Shown in pieces: positions 11,884 through 23,461 of a stretch of DNA of 64,000 nucleotides (positions within the stretch are counted from its first letter, which is position 1; the number at the start of each line of letters is the position of its first letter). Origin of the DNA: Trematomus loennbergii. Taxonomy: Eukaryota; Chordata; Actinopteri; Perciformes; Nototheniidae. Below the pieces are notes generated by a model. It had not been told where the DNA came from, did not search any database, and worked only from the letters and a program-made list of their open reading frames with translations. The stretch covers positions 178,501-242,500 of the forward strand of contig JAAOOA010000350.1 of assembly GCA_012861695.1 (NCBI GenBank), written 5' to 3'. The position numbers and the translations under genes are program-made.

Positions 11884-13792
11884 TTTCATTTCATTTCAAA
11901 CCTTTATTTATTCAGGTTGTATCCCATTGAGATCATTGACCTCTTTTTCAAGGGAGACCTGCTCATAACATGAACAACAAAAGGACATCATACAGTAGCA
12001 TTACAGGGATTACAAATTACATACTATCCACATGCACAGGTACCAACAGCTTCCGATTCAGTAGCATCCAACCGAGCTTTAAAAACATTTAGTGGCACCA
12101 GATTGCTCAGTTTCCATTTTAATTGCAGACTATTCCAGGACAGTGGAGCTGCGCATCTAAATGCTATCTTCCCTAAGACAGTCCTAGCAGTTGGCACATT
12201 TAATAAAACACAGCATGCGATCTCAGGCAGTAGCCACTTACAATTCGCCGTGAGATCAGGGAGCAGATGTAGGATGGAAGTTTCCCTAACATGGCTTTAT
12301 ATATAAAAATGTACCAGTGACTGAGCCTCCGTACAGTTAGTGAAGGCAGACCAGCCCTTGCATACAGGGTACAGTGATGAGTTAATGCTTTACAGTTTGT
12401 CACAAATCTCAGTGCACTGTGATACGCAGCATCTAACTTGACCAGGCAATTGGCAGGTGCATTCATATAAATCAGATCACCATAGTCCAGCACAGGTAAA
12501 AAGGTCACAGAGCCTTTTTCTGGCCTCGAGCGAGAAACAGGACTTGTTCCTGTAGAAGAAACCTAGTCTAACCCTCAGTTTTTTAAGCAGGTTATTGACA
12601 TGACGTTTAAAAGTGAGACAATCATCAAGCCAGATACCAAGGTATTTGTAACAGGCAACCACTTCAAGTTTTATTCCTTGCGTAGTTAAAATATCTAAAA
12701 CAGGCTCTGGTGTCTTTTTGGCTTTTGAAAAGAGCATTACCTTGGTTTTATCCATTTAAAAGAAGCTTTAGTTCAGAGAGCTGAGTCTGAATAATGTTAA
12801 AAGCAGTTGCAATTCAACAACAGCCTCCTTAATGGAGGGACATGCACAGTACATAACGGTATCGTCCGCATAAAAATGTAAGGTTGCTCCATCGACATTT
12901 TCACCTAAACTATTGATGTAGATGGAGAATAAAAGTGGACCTAAAACAGAACCTTGAGGAACACCATTAGTAATGTTTAACCACTCAGAAGACAGCCCAT
13001 CAAAATGAACACATTGGGACCTTTCAGAGAGGTAGTTCACAAACCACCCCACTGCATGGCTGGATAAGCCAATACTGAGTAGCCTCTGCTTTAAGATGCG
13101 ATGATCGACGGTATCAAACGCTTTGGAAAGGTCAATAAATAGAGCTGCACAGCTCTGCTTATTATCTAAAATACTCGCCACATCATTCACCACTTTCATT
13201 GTGGCAGTGATGGTGCTATGTTGCTTTCTGAAGCCTGACTGATGTTTAGACAGGATGTCATTTGTACATAAAAACACCTTTACCTGTTCACTCACTAGGC
13301 GTTCAAGAACCTTAGCCAGAACTGACAATTTAGAGATGGGCCTATAATTATTTAAAACAGTTGCCTCCCCTCCTTTCAGCAAAGGCAGGACATACGCTGA
13401 CTTCCACAGTTTTGGAATTGTGTTTGTGCTGAGGGAGAGGTTAAAAAGAGTAGTGAGAGGTGGAGCAATAAAATCTGCAGCTATCTTTAAAAAGAAAGGT
13501 TCCACGTTGTCCGGGCCGGCCGGTTTCTTAGGATCTAACTTGGTTAAAGCTTCACGAACAACATCAACAGTAAAAGGAGTAAAACTGAAAGGGTTTTCCA
13601 GACCACATTGTTCAGAGTCACCGACTGTGGTGTTCACAGAAGCAGAGTTAGTCACAGAATCAAACATAGAACCGCAGGACACAAAATGCTCATTAAAACA
13701 ATTTAACATAGTAGCCCTGTCCGATATAGAGCCAGATGCTGTGGTAATGCACGGAGGTAGCTCATTTCGGATCATGAAATAAATTCGGTTAT
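11884..13792 (-). mobile_element. LINE (non-LTR retrotransposon), 5'-truncated, reverse transcriptase fragment
   Basis: Minus-strand frames encode a reverse transcriptase. From about 13780 to 12768 there is an uninterrupted segment with the conserved blocks L-L-K-G-G-E/N-Y-R-P-I-S, H-Q-S-G-F-R, D-L-S-K-A-F-D-T-V, G-V-P-Q-G-S-V-L-G-P-L-L-F and the catalytic motif F-Y-A-D-D-T-V-M-Y. Two further pieces of the same ORF follow in other frames (12755-12477 and 12508-12200), so at least two frameshifts inactivate it. No endonuclease domain is present, consistent with 5' truncation. The 3' end carries AATAAA and ends in a short TGAAA-type repeat. It is probably of the Jockey/L2/CR1 group; the exact family is uncertain. 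It interrupts duplicated segment Y, whose uninterrupted copy is at 35.6 kb. Confidence 0.92.
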
Positions 13793-13890
13793 AAACGCTG
13801 CAATCTCCCTTCAAGGAAAGTTCAGCAGTCCAGAGTCTGGGAGTAACAAGTCTAAAACAGAACTACATCAGAAAGCAGTAATGAATCTCA
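13793..13890. repeat. duplicated segment Y, right part of copy 1
   Basis: AAACGCTGCAATCTCCCTTC onward matches 35617-35718, ending at ATGAATCTCAACAG. Beyond that point the two loci differ. Confidence 0.9.
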
Positions 13891-14633
13891 ACAGTTCACG
13901 TGACAATAGATGCGTATGAACTGAGACAGCGCAGATATCGACGGCTAATTTTAAGAAACATAAAATGGTCAAATTGTGGCATGCGATGCCTCTAGGCAGT
14001 ATTGATTGTACTGACACTTACTAACCCTAACCCTTGTCGTCTGCAGCCAACATCACATGCCGAGTCTTCTGCACCTCTTAATAAGTACTGAGGTGTTAAG
14101 CCACTTGATTCCCAGGCTGTTCTGGAGTCAGTTTTTGGTAAAAGCCCTTGAATAATGTGATGTGGCGTCTGTAGCGTTCACAGACTCAGACCTTTGGGGA
14201 GCTTCTTCCTCTGCAGGACAAATCTCCCAAAGTCATTCTGTTTACTGCAGCCCTGAATGTCAACGAGAAAACGCTCCCAAGGTATTTAAAGGATGACACA
14301 ACATAATTACAAACCACTCAATAACTTAATACTCTGGCAGGACAGACAGTGGAGTCACAGACAAAGAGAGGGGCAGGAGGTTAGGGAGGACAAAGAGTCG
14401 AGGTCGGAGAGGATCAGACAGGATGAGAGGCAGGAAGACTTTGCAAATTCTACTCCCTCGGTTTTGTAAAACTGATTTTTAATCCTGCAATTCACCTTCA
14501 AGACAGGTTCGAGAGTTCAGCAGGGTTTGGAAGAAGCAGCATCATTCCAAGTCTCAAATAAATCATGTAGTCTCTTCATCTAAAGCCTGCCTGTATAGCA
14601 ACAGTATTTCATCTGGCACCTTTATAAGACCCT
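13891..14633. other. unannotated spacer
   Basis: No gene recognised. The section around 14330-14450 is purine-rich and similar in texture to 6440-6540. Confidence 0.4.
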
Positions 14634-15776
14634 TTAACCTGTTAAGCATCAAGCCTGTTTTTCATGTTTCAGGCTCGAAAATGACATGCCCAAAACAAAT
14701 GACTACAAGTTAACTTCTAAAAGGATTATATGAATAATTTATTTTATCAAAGCAAGGTTACATCTGTGAGTTGGATGTAGAAGTGTCAGAATCAATAAAG
14801 AAAATTCAGATTTTACATAGTAAAAAACTGTAAATTATAGTGTCCGTCCAAATATTCTTTTTACAGATAGTGAAAACTACCCTTGGATGATGGGTTAGTA
14901 GACTAAAAGCTTTAGGAATCCAAAGTACAACATATAATAAGTACCCTGTATCAAGATTGATGCAAAACAAGTGACATTTGACCTTTTTAGAGAGGTTTAG
15001 CCAAAACCACCACCTCTGAGGTGATTTGGGTGAAAATGGTTTTTTTTCCATATCTCTGGAACCCATTGCTCGATTTTGATGGTTGACACCTCTTTCTGAC
15101 CGTTAGAGCCAATAGAATCGAAGGGGGAGGCTCACACACACACACGTTGTGAAGAGAAAAGGTGGGGGCTGCGCGCATGTAAATGTGCAGCAGGGTGGAC
15201 CTATCTCTAGCTCTGGCATTTGGAAATGAAAAAGCAGTTTTATTGCTTATGGATTATCAGAAATCATTTCAAAGAGTACACAGACACATTGGATGAACCT
15301 ATGGATTAACTGCAGCATCGTTTTTTTATCGTTTTAATGCCATTGAAGACCACTTTTGACCAAGGTAAGCCATGTTAGCGTTTCTAGCTACCTAGCTCCA
15401 CATGTTATGATGTACGCTTTCGTTTATAGCGTCGCAAATGTTTATCACTGAGTGTTGAGGAGGGCACCACTAGATTCTGTGTCTCCAGGACACCAAAAAC
15501 GAGTGGTTGGCTGTGCATCTAGGTAAGTAATAAGGGAGTTATTGTGAGTTTAAGTGCCGTTTTAGGTTACATTTTTTCGATCGTGGGTAATTCAGAGGCT
15601 GAGTGTTAGCATTGTGTTTTTTTTTAAATTATAAAGATCAGTTAGCTGAGTTTCTTCCCGTTACATGGATATAAAATATTCATAGTTTATTAAATATTAA
15701 GATTCCTTAGACGTTGTTTCCTGCAAATGACGCGTTTATCCGCCCGGTACCGGGGGGGCCGTGCGTAACAGGTTAA
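14634..15776. mobile_element. piggyBac-like non-autonomous element with TTAA ends
   Basis: The element starts at TTAA (14634-14637) followed by CCTGTTAAGC and ends ...CGTAACAGG followed by TTAA (15773-15776), so the termini are the inverted pair CCTGTTA/TAACAGG between duplicated TTAA. That target, together with a CCNG-type start, is the signature of piggyBac transposons. The 1.14-kb interior has no transposase frame. It contains an AATAAA near 14793, a run (CACACACACACA) near 15133 and a hairpin-forming CGGTACCGGGGGGGCCG close to the right end. Confidence 0.72.
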
Positions 15777-16430
15777 CAGCCAGCGCCACCATTTGGTAGA
15801 GCACATTTTGTGTCTTGATATCTTGTTGAAAAAGTTGAACTCCATCTGATTCAGCCAGCTCTACCATCTGGTTGACATGTTATGCACAAAACAACCTCTA
15901 GATGTCACTGTGGTTCGAACAGAATGCCTTTCAGCTAGCTTCCTCTGAGAAAGTTGGCATGCTAAAAATCAATGCTGACGAAATCACTCTTTTGGTCAAC
16001 TTTTGTAAGGTAAGCATATCAATTCAACGATCTGGTGAAAAAAAAGCAAACATTTCTGAATAGTTGAAACTGGACAGAACTTTATTCTGAATATAAAACT
16101 CTTATATCTATATTCACATATCTCTGTGAATAATAAATCTGACCCCATAGCCCTCCAATGTTCTGCTCCTTCTCACAGAAGACTATAATGTAAATACATA
16201 TAAATATGAATAATGTGTACACACATCTTTCTGGCCTTGGCTCTCGCTGGATGTTTTGAGGGTCGGAGTCGAATTGAGCATAAAAGTCCCTCAGATCCAC
16301 CTCAGCCGCTCTCCTATCCATCCCGAAATGCAATCTCTGCAGCTTCAGGGACAGACCCTCCCTCCCTGCTCTTCATTTGTTTTGATCTTACTTACCTCTG
16401 AATTTATATTTACCGCCAGTCAAGGAACAA
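15777..16430. other. unannotated spacer
   Basis: AT-rich with no recognisable gene or element end. Small open frames overlap on both strands without support. Confidence 0.4.
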
Positions 16431-16432
16431 CC

Positions 16433-16800
16433 ACACTGGAAAAAATGCTGCTAAGTCAAACTAATCTGCCAATAGAACAAGTGAACATTAGCTTGGTAAG
16501 ATTTCCTGAAATAGGATGGGATATTTATTTAAACCAGATCTTGTAATTAGCTGGGAAAAATTATTTTGAACTATATCAGGAAATGTTGTGTTACAAAGTT
16601 AGCCACAAATGCTCAAAAGGGTTCTGTTTTGTGATTTTAGTGGGTGAATTTCAAATAAAAATGTAAAATAAAATATTTGATCTGAGATACAACTGAAAGT
16701 AAGGTGTTTTTAAGAGTCTTTGTCTAAAAACAAGTCCCTATATCTCCCTGCCTTGTTCCTTCTTAAGTTATCAGATCTTAATGGAATCGTAGAGCCGATC
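16433..16800 (-). mobile_element. MITE family M1, copy 1 (truncated)
   Basis: Begins CACTGGAAAAAATGCTGCT. In reverse complement it aligns piece by piece with the element at 20968-21893, including TTCACTTGTTCTATTGGCAG, TCCCAGCTAATTACAAGAT and CTTGTTTTTAGACAA. The end corresponding to 20968-21060 is missing or diverged. It carries no LINE at the GGCAGATT site, so it shows the unoccupied state of the site filled at 21374. Confidence 0.7.
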
Positions 16801-17299
16801 ATTTGGTATTAAATGTGAATTGTCCATTTATAGCTAGAAACTGCTTTTTCTAAACATCTCACATTAGTATGTTCCAGCCTCTCCAACACCGCCCACCTGT
16901 TCCTCAGCATGAATGCTGCTGCTTGTGTATATATGCATCTGTAATGTGGATATCTGATGGGGTCAGATGGCGGCAGCAGGATCCAGATGGTACGTTAATA
17001 AATGTTTACATCGACGTTCACACAGCTTCAGCACATTTCCTGACAGCTGCTATCGACCTCATGGCTGTGTTCGGCTCGCGTTCATTTCCTCCACCCTGTC
17101 ATTACCTGCGAGATGGGATTTTCACTCACTTAGCTGGTTGTTCTTTATTCAGGATGATGAAATATTTATCTCAGGAGGTTTCTGCAGGCGGTTGACGAGC
17201 CTCGGACAGAAACATGTGAAATGATCTGTGATTGTTCTCCAGAGGAAACACCGTAATTATTCAGGGAGTGTTCTTTCAGCCTTTCTCATTAAACAGGAA

Positions 17300-17937
17300 A
17301 CTTTAAAGGTCTCCTATCATGCAAAATGCACTTTTTGATGTCTTTTCTACATCAACATGTGTCCCCGGTGTGTCCCCGGTGTGTCAGGAGACTCTCAACG
17401 TGATGTCTTCTCTACATCACCATGTGTCCCCGGTGTGTCCTCGGTGTGTCCCCGGTGTGTCCCCGGTGTGTCAGGAGACTCTCAAAGTGTCAGAAATAAA
17501 CCCCTCTCTCTTTTCCTCCGTACCCACATCTCTAAAAACGGGGGAACAACGGAGCTGATCCAGATTTGCTGAGTCATGACCACATTACTAAAATGTGGGC
17601 GGGCTTTACACCCACGGGCCAATCAGAAACGTTGCTGTCAGAAACAATGAGACGTGTTATGGAAGTAATATGGTCTGTGTTGACATTAGCATGCTAACAC
17701 TCAGAGCTAACCTGTACTGGAGAGAGTATGTGTGAAGAAGCAGGAAATCAAAAGGAAGTCACCTTGTGGTAAACCTGAGAGAGAGAAAGAGTTTGAGCTC
17801 CATACTGTTTCAGAGAGAATACTAATGGGTGATCTGTTTGGTATTTTGAGCAAAACACTTCATAGACATGTTTTTTTTCTATATATCTGAGACCTATAAT
17901 ATATGCTTAAAATAATATAATAGGAAACCTTTAATCA
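17300..17937. mobile_element. MITE family M2, copy 1
   Basis: The left end TTAAAGGTCTCCTATCATGC and right end AATAGGAAACCTTTAAT form an imperfect inverted pair. The inner sequence CAAAATGCACTTTTTGATGT followed by GTCTTTTCTACATCAACATG is shared with 42195-42300. An internal satellite of CCCCGGTGTGT units (17360-17470) is partly duplicated. No transposase is visible. Confidence 0.6.
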
Positions 17938-19262
17938 AAGGTAAACATCAGGTTTTGCAGTGATCTGTATGAGTTTCCCCTGTTTCATGTTGTAGTTAGG
18001 TTAGGGTTACCTGATTGTGTTCACCTGGTGTGTTTCTCTTCCCTCCCCACCTGTGTCTTGTCCTTGTGATTAGTCTTGAGTGTGTTAAAGTTCTGGTTTT
18101 TCTTTCAGTTGTTGTCAGAGTCTTGTCTTGGGAGACACAGCCTTTGCTGTTTTCGTATAAATGAGTTTTTTTGACAATGAAAATGTAAAGAAGATAAGTT
18201 ACGAGTTGGATTTAAGCTGGCTAAAAAGGTGTTTGGGTTAGATTTGGGTTAGACTAGATGTTTAATAAAAAGTCAAACCAGGACAAAGGTTGACGGGAAG
18301 CTAAAAGCTGGGATTACTAACGTAGAGTTTTTGAAATGTGGTCCTGTTTTAGGTAAATGTGGCAGATGATGCTCTCCACGTCCACCTGTCCATTAGGGTC
18401 GCCTTGGGTCGTTTGGTTCCATCATCCAATTAAAGTGTAGTAGAAGAAAACCAACTGAATGATAGTTTGGAAGAGATTCTCTGTTTCCAACGGGAATATA
18501 AACTTTCTTTTAAGGAATTCAAAGACAGCCGAATGGCGTTGAATGTTTGGCAAACAACACTGCAAAAACAAAACACTGCAAGAAACTCAAAACACCAAAA
18601 ATATACCTAATATTTTTCTTTTCAAAGTAGAAAAACCCCTGGACCAGACATTTGACACGGACAATAAAACCTCCAGATCTCAGAAAACCAGTGCGTAAAT
18701 AATGCATCCCATCATCAATATGTCATCATACAGAGTTGTGTTCATTTCACAGGTGGACTACACTTCTCTAGATAATAAATATAATAAATATTCATCCCTG
18801 CAGGGTGAGTATTCATGAAGCCACGGCTCTAACGAGGCTCTCCTGATTGATCAGCGCCAACCTGTGCAATTAAAACGAGAGACGACGGATATCTAAAAGA
18901 CACGCTCACGTCCTTCATATTTAAAAGACTCTTTATATCAATAAAGATAAGATTGGTTTCTAGTTTGATTAAGTTCCAGTTCTGTCCATCAAGTTTTAAA
19001 AGAAAGTTGTCAAACTCAACATTCCCCATTTTTTTATCACTTTCTATTTTTGGAAATCCCACATTGTCCGTGCCCGGCTGTCCGTTGCATCAAAGTTTCC
19101 CCCCGCTTTGATCTCTTCAGACTCAGACTTCAGTTTGTTGGATCTTTGGTTCACTCGTGTTTTCCTCCAAACCTGCATGTTTCACATCTCTGAACCGCTG
19201 TCCATGTCTCAAATTATTTCAGTATTATAAAGTCAAATTGAACTGTGCCTGTGGGTATGTAT
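17938..19262. other. unannotated spacer
   Basis: Mostly unique DNA. The stretch 17990-18140 (CCTGATTGTGTTCACCTGGT) looks like a dispersed fish repeat. Open frames at 18519-18707 and 18829-19062 (-) have no recognisable domains. Confidence 0.4.
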
Positions 19263-19267
19263 GTATA

Positions 19268-19388
19268 TTTAAGCAATAGCTCACGACAGGCCGTGGTATA
19301 TGGTCATTATATCACACTAGGGGGGTTCAACGCCCCTTAGCTGTGATATAATGGCCATATACCACGGCCTGTCGGAGCTATTGCTTTT
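19268..19388. repeat. long palindrome (foldback end pair)
   Basis: The left arm at about 19268-19318 (TTTAAGCAATAGCTCACGAC...) and the right arm at about 19339-19388 are inverted copies differing at a few bases, with a loop of about 20-25 nt. The same left arm recurs at 33286-33340 in a longer element. This suggests a MITE that has lost its interior here. Confidence 0.85.
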
Positions 19389-19925
19389 ATAAAACGGTTA
19401 CCAATATGGTGTGGAATATGAAAGAAAAATACACACTCTAATTTAAATAGTTTTTATTAGTAAATAATTATGTTCAAAGTAAAATAGTCCCTCCGTTGCC
19501 TTCTGCACGAAACATAGTGTGAGGTGGTTGCTATGCAACAACACTAACAGCTAGCGAACATATTAGACAGAGAGCGTTGATCCATTATTTGGCTATTTAT
19601 TACATTGATGTGTATGTTGCCATTTATTGTGCAGCCTCTGAAAACCTGTCCAGCATCAGTAGCATGGCTTACGTGGTTACTTGTATAGGCTGAGGTTGTT
19701 CTAGGCTGTTGCTTGGCGTGGAGAGAATATTGCTCCACTTTCTCCGGTCCCGAGATTCGGCTTCCAGTAGCTCTGGAGAGAGCTTCGCACCTGTGGCCAC
19801 TAACGGTCATCATTTCTCTGCTTTGTTTCAAGACCCACATCAGAAAGCTTTTGAATGGTGTACTTTTCCAGTTGGTCTACCTGCTCTTCACGTAGCTCTG
19901 CATGTCGTCGTTTAGGTGCTCTGGA
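19389..19925. other. unannotated spacer
   Basis: AT-rich sequence followed by a mixed segment with small overlapping frames. Nothing is recognisable. Confidence 0.4.
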
Positions 19926-19927
19926 GA

Positions 19928-20100
19928 TAGTTACTGCTCAATCCAAAGAGACTTACATACTCAATACTGTGGGCAATCCCCACAGGAGCAATTGGGGTGA
20001 AGTGTCTCAGGACACAACGACATGCTGACTGCAGTGGGGTTTGAACCTGTGCCCCTGATCCCAACACCAAGGCTCTATCCACTGCGCCACACGCCTCCCT
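19928..20100 (-). mobile_element. tRNA-derived SINE, copy 2 (3' end truncated)
   Basis: On the minus strand it shows an A box (TGGCGCAGTGG, near 20085) and a B box (GGTTCAAACCC, near 20045), followed by the same body as the other copies (CATGTCGTTGTGTCC, then GGATTGCCCACAGTATTGAG). The GGATAAAAGCG tail is lost: homology stops around 19928. Confidence 0.82.
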
Positions 20101-20535
20101 GATACAGTTCACCTTTGATTCCATCATCTCATTAAACCTTTTTAACAGCATACTTTAGTTCTGTGAAGGATATAAGGATATATGCACTGTACTTCACTTT
20201 TATTAATATTGTATGCTGAAAAGCGTATATTTTTGTTGAATAGATTTGAGTGGTTCAATCTATTGACAAAGGAAAAAATGGGTCCCGAGGCCTGACCAGT
20301 TGAGAACCACTGCTCTAAAAGGCTCAAATCCCTGTATTCTTAATGACTTTGTTTGTGTCTTGTCCCAAAAAACAATAACCCTGAATGGTTAGCAGTCATA
20401 AGTATAGGATGACAAACCTAACAGTGTAGTAAAAACCACATTGTGTAAAACAGGAACAAGTCACCCAAACTCAAGTCTAGCTTTACTGATTTCCCGTCCC
20501 TTTGTTATTGTTTAAATATATTTTGGGTAATTCTG
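20101..20535. other. unannotated spacer
   Basis: AT-rich DNA with no recognisable gene or element. Confidence 0.4.
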
Positions 20536-20538
20536 CGT

Positions 20539-20726
20539 CCCTCTGAAGTCCCTCTGAAGTCCCTCTGAAGTCCCTCTGAAGTCCCTCTGAAGTCCCTCTG
20601 AAGTCCCTCTGAAGTCCCTCTGAAGTCCCTCTGAAGTCCCTCTGAAGTCCCTCTGAAGTCTCTCTGAAGTCCCTCTGAAGTCCCTCTGAAGTCCCTCTGA
20701 AGTCCCTCTGAAGTCCCTCTGAAGTC
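20539..20726. repeat. 11-bp tandem repeat (CCCTCTGAAGT), about 17 units
   Basis: Seventeen nearly perfect units of CCCTCTGAAGT; one unit has TCTCTGAAGT. All three minus-strand frames stay open because the unit contains no stop, giving misleading Leu-Gln-Arg-Asp-Phe peptides. Confidence 0.97.
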
Positions 20727-20967
20727 ATTTTGCATATCTGTCACATCTATTTCCAGTCGCTTTCTGTCTCTCTTCTGAGGTATTGTGCTCCTCCTTGTGG
20801 TCATAGTGTGAGTTTTAATCATTACATTCATGGTTTTGCTTCATTTCTCATCAAACCGGTGTGAAATACTGGGTTGGTTTTCCTCCTGTGCTTTCCCAGT
20901 TGTTTTTCAGACAACAGCTGCCAATGATTTATACAAATGTGACCTTCACAGCTGATATCAATGCTCC

Positions 20968-21893
20968 CCACTACAAAAACTCTAAATCTTGCCAAGTATA
21001 TGTGTCTAATATCTAGTCAGAAAATGTCTTTACTCCTGATATAAGACACAATAACTTCAGAAGTAACAATGCCGTGAGATATCGGGTCTTGTTTTTAGAC
21101 AATGCTTCATCTTGTTGAGTCAAAACATCTTATTTTGAGTTGTATCTCAGATGAAAACACATATTTCTTTACATATTTATTAGAAAATCATCAAAAAACA
21201 GGAACATTTTGAGCATTTGAGGCTTATTTTGTAACACAACATTTCCTGATTCTGGTCAAATATAGTTCAAAATGAGTTCTCCCAGCTAATTACAAGATGT
21301 GATTTATCTAAATATCGCTTCTTATTTCAAGAAATCTTACCAACAAACTTTCACTTGTTCTATTGGCAGATTGAACAGGACATCCAGGAGATATGGTGTT
21401 TGCAGAGGGCGCACAACATCTTCAAAGACACCTCTCATCCTGCAAACTATCTGTTCGTCCTCCTACCCTCGGGGAGGCGCCTCAGGAGCCTCCAGTCCAA
21501 GACCAGCAGGTTCAGGGACAGCTTCCCCAGGGCTGTTACCCTGTTGAACTCTGCCCGCTGATAGACTCTAGCCCATACCCACCACCCACCTGTTTATATA
21601 TTTTACTGTCAATGCCGTTTACACTGTATAGATTCATTTATAGCCTATTTATAATTATTCTATTTATAATAATTCCATGTACAATTATTCTTATTATGTA
21701 GACTCCTGCACTGCTATTTTGCACTTCTGGTCAGATGCCTAAACTTACATTTCGTCACTAGTACATGTACTACGTAATGACAATAAAGTTGAATCTGAAT
21801 CTGAATCAGATTGTTGAACTTATTTCAAGTGAAAACAGCTTGTTTTCATTATTGATTAACTTGTTTTTGGAGCAGCATTTTTTTCCAGTGGGA
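20968..21893 (+). mobile_element. MITE family M1, copy 2, with a nested LINE
   Basis: Runs from about CCACTACAAAAACTC (20969) to AGCAGCATTTTTTTCCAGTG (about 21891) and matches the inverted copy at 16433-16800. The insertion of a LINE fragment at 21374-21806 divides it. Confidence 0.7.
21374..21806 (+). mobile_element. CR1/L2-like LINE 3' fragment nested in M1
   Basis: The frame from about 21369 to 21561 encodes I-E-Q-D-I-Q-E-I-W ... L-P-S-G-R-R-L-R-S-L-Q-S ... R-F-R-D-S-F-P-R-A-V-T-L-L-N-S-A-R followed by a stop, the conserved ORF2 C terminus of CR1/L2-type LINEs. A 3' UTR ends with AATAAAGTTGAATCTGAATC-type repeats. The insert is flanked by CAGATTG at 21367-21373 and 21807-21813, a plausible target duplication. 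The copy is extremely 5'-truncated. Confidence 0.82.
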
Positions 21894-22039
21894 AGATCTA
21901 AGAACCCTAACCTCCATTTACATATCTGGTGATCTAATAATGAATCAGATTAAATCCTTATAATTAATCAAACAGCCTCTTCCAGTATGGAGCTGGATCT
22001 GTTCCTCCTGTTAACCGGACACATTACCCCTTCATCGGA

Positions 22040-22560
22040 TTTGTTAGGGAATAATTTGCTTAGGTATTCAACCTTTGACACAGTTAATTGTTTTCTCCTT
22101 TCATTGTCTCTTTCGCCACGGCATAGGTCTACGGCCTTGGGTTCTGCTGCTATCTCTCTTAAGGAGGAGCAGCTTGGTATCATTGTTGTTGAAGCTTATG
22201 ACCGAACACAAGCCGCCATGAGATAGTTGATCTTTTCTGGAACGGAGGTTCCCTGGCGCACATTCTTTCTCTGGACTGGAGCTCTAGTTAGATTCAGGGT
22301 CCATATTTGTTTAGTCTCGCTGGTAAAGAATGTTGATTATTACACTCCGAACTATTAACACCTCAAACTACAGAAGAGTTCTTCAGAATTGATTGTGGCA
22401 TCTCATCCGCTGTGGTCAACTCGTGGCCCGTGACATGTCTTGTGAATTCTCCGGCCAAAGCTCCAAATAAACCGTCAGTGTTTGCCATCAAAGCTCCAGC
22501 TCTCCTCGTGTCTCTCTGAGTCCTGTTTCCAATTGCTCAGAAGTTTCCCTCCCAGGATTT
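22040..22560 (+). mobile_element. LTR-like sequence, copy 1 (unexpanded)
   Basis: A block of about 500 bp whose right two thirds are paralogous, in inverted orientation, to 47905-48335. It starts near TGTTAGGGAATAATT (22043) and contains AATAAA at about 22467 followed by CCGTCAGTGTTTGCC. It is followed at about 22583 by TGGGACTCGTCC, which resembles a tRNA-Pro-type retroviral primer-binding site. These traits suggest the U3-R-U5 of an LTR retroelement. No gag, pol or env frame adjoins it. The part CAAAGCTCCAGCTCTCCTCG (22490-22527 region) is a single copy of the unit expanded into the 44-bp minisatellite at 46560-47910. Confidence 0.4.
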
Positions 22561-22753
22561 ACTGCTCGTATAAATCCTGACTGGGACTCGTCCATCGGGC
22601 TGATTAATTTGGAAAGGAAAAAGAAAAATGTCATGTAACGAGTCTGTCTTTTTCATTCACGCTTCATCTGCTGCTTCTTCCTGTTCAACGGACAGAAAAT
22701 GTTTCACTTTGTTACAGCTTTCATCGAACATTATGGTCTGTCTGAACCTTGAA

Positions 22754-23461
22754 ATGTTGAGTACCATAACGTTTTATGTTAGAAATATATAGTAGGGTCT
22801 CCAGCACATAGAAACTGCCGGATGCTAACCTGCATATGTTGGGACATTAGCAGAATTGGCATAAGTTGCATTAAATAGCATATTTTCAATATCCGATATG
22901 GACATTTTTGAGTGGTTTTGGGGGTTATTGAAGATATTAAATATATTTCTGCCATTTTCTATCCTGAAAATGGCAGTGTTAACCAGAGAGTGGCCATAGT
23001 TATACTCCTGGTGGGCTGATTTTGATGAATTTTGTGTAGATTTCTCAAGTTTTTAGCAATTTTTTATCAGGAAAATGGCAAGAAAATGCATTCAGCGTCC
23101 CCAATAACTTCCAAAACCAGTTCCAAAATTGTCCAAATAGTTATTGTGTGCATATACTTATAATGCTAATTAACACAACTTGTGCTAATGTGCAAATTGC
23201 CCAACATATGCAGGTTAGCATCCGGCAGTTTCTATGTGCTGGAGACCCTACACTGAAAACATTGAAACGTTCACTTTTGGTATTAGCTTAGTTGAAAGCA
23301 ATAATATTAAATACAAATATAGAAATAGTAGGTTTAACTTAATATTATTGCTTCCAAGTAACCTAATACGTTTATGTGTAATCTGTTGACATAATACATT
23401 TAATTAAAGTCCACGGTTCTACTATACATTTCTATCATCAAACTTTGGGTTACTCAACATG
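22754..23461. mobile_element. MITE family M3, copy 1, with nested insertion
   Basis: Terminal inverted repeats of about 100 bp. The left arm starts TGTTGAGTACCATAACG and includes AGGGTCTCCAGCACATAGAA; the right arm is its reverse complement. The family member at 40113-40665 has the same architecture. In this copy the right arm is broken by an unrelated stretch of about 170 bp at 23252-23423. The element has no coding capacity. Confidence 0.85.
23252..23423. mobile_element. small hairpin-bearing insert within the M3 right arm
   Basis: Absent from the equivalent position of the M3 copy at about 40626, where the arm is continuous. It is flanked by CCTAC and TCTAC, a possible 4-bp duplication CTAC. 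It contains an inverted pair AAGCAATAATATTAA / TTAATATTATTGCTT at about 23297-23352, able to form a 15-bp stem. I could not identify terminal repeats. Confidence 0.6.
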
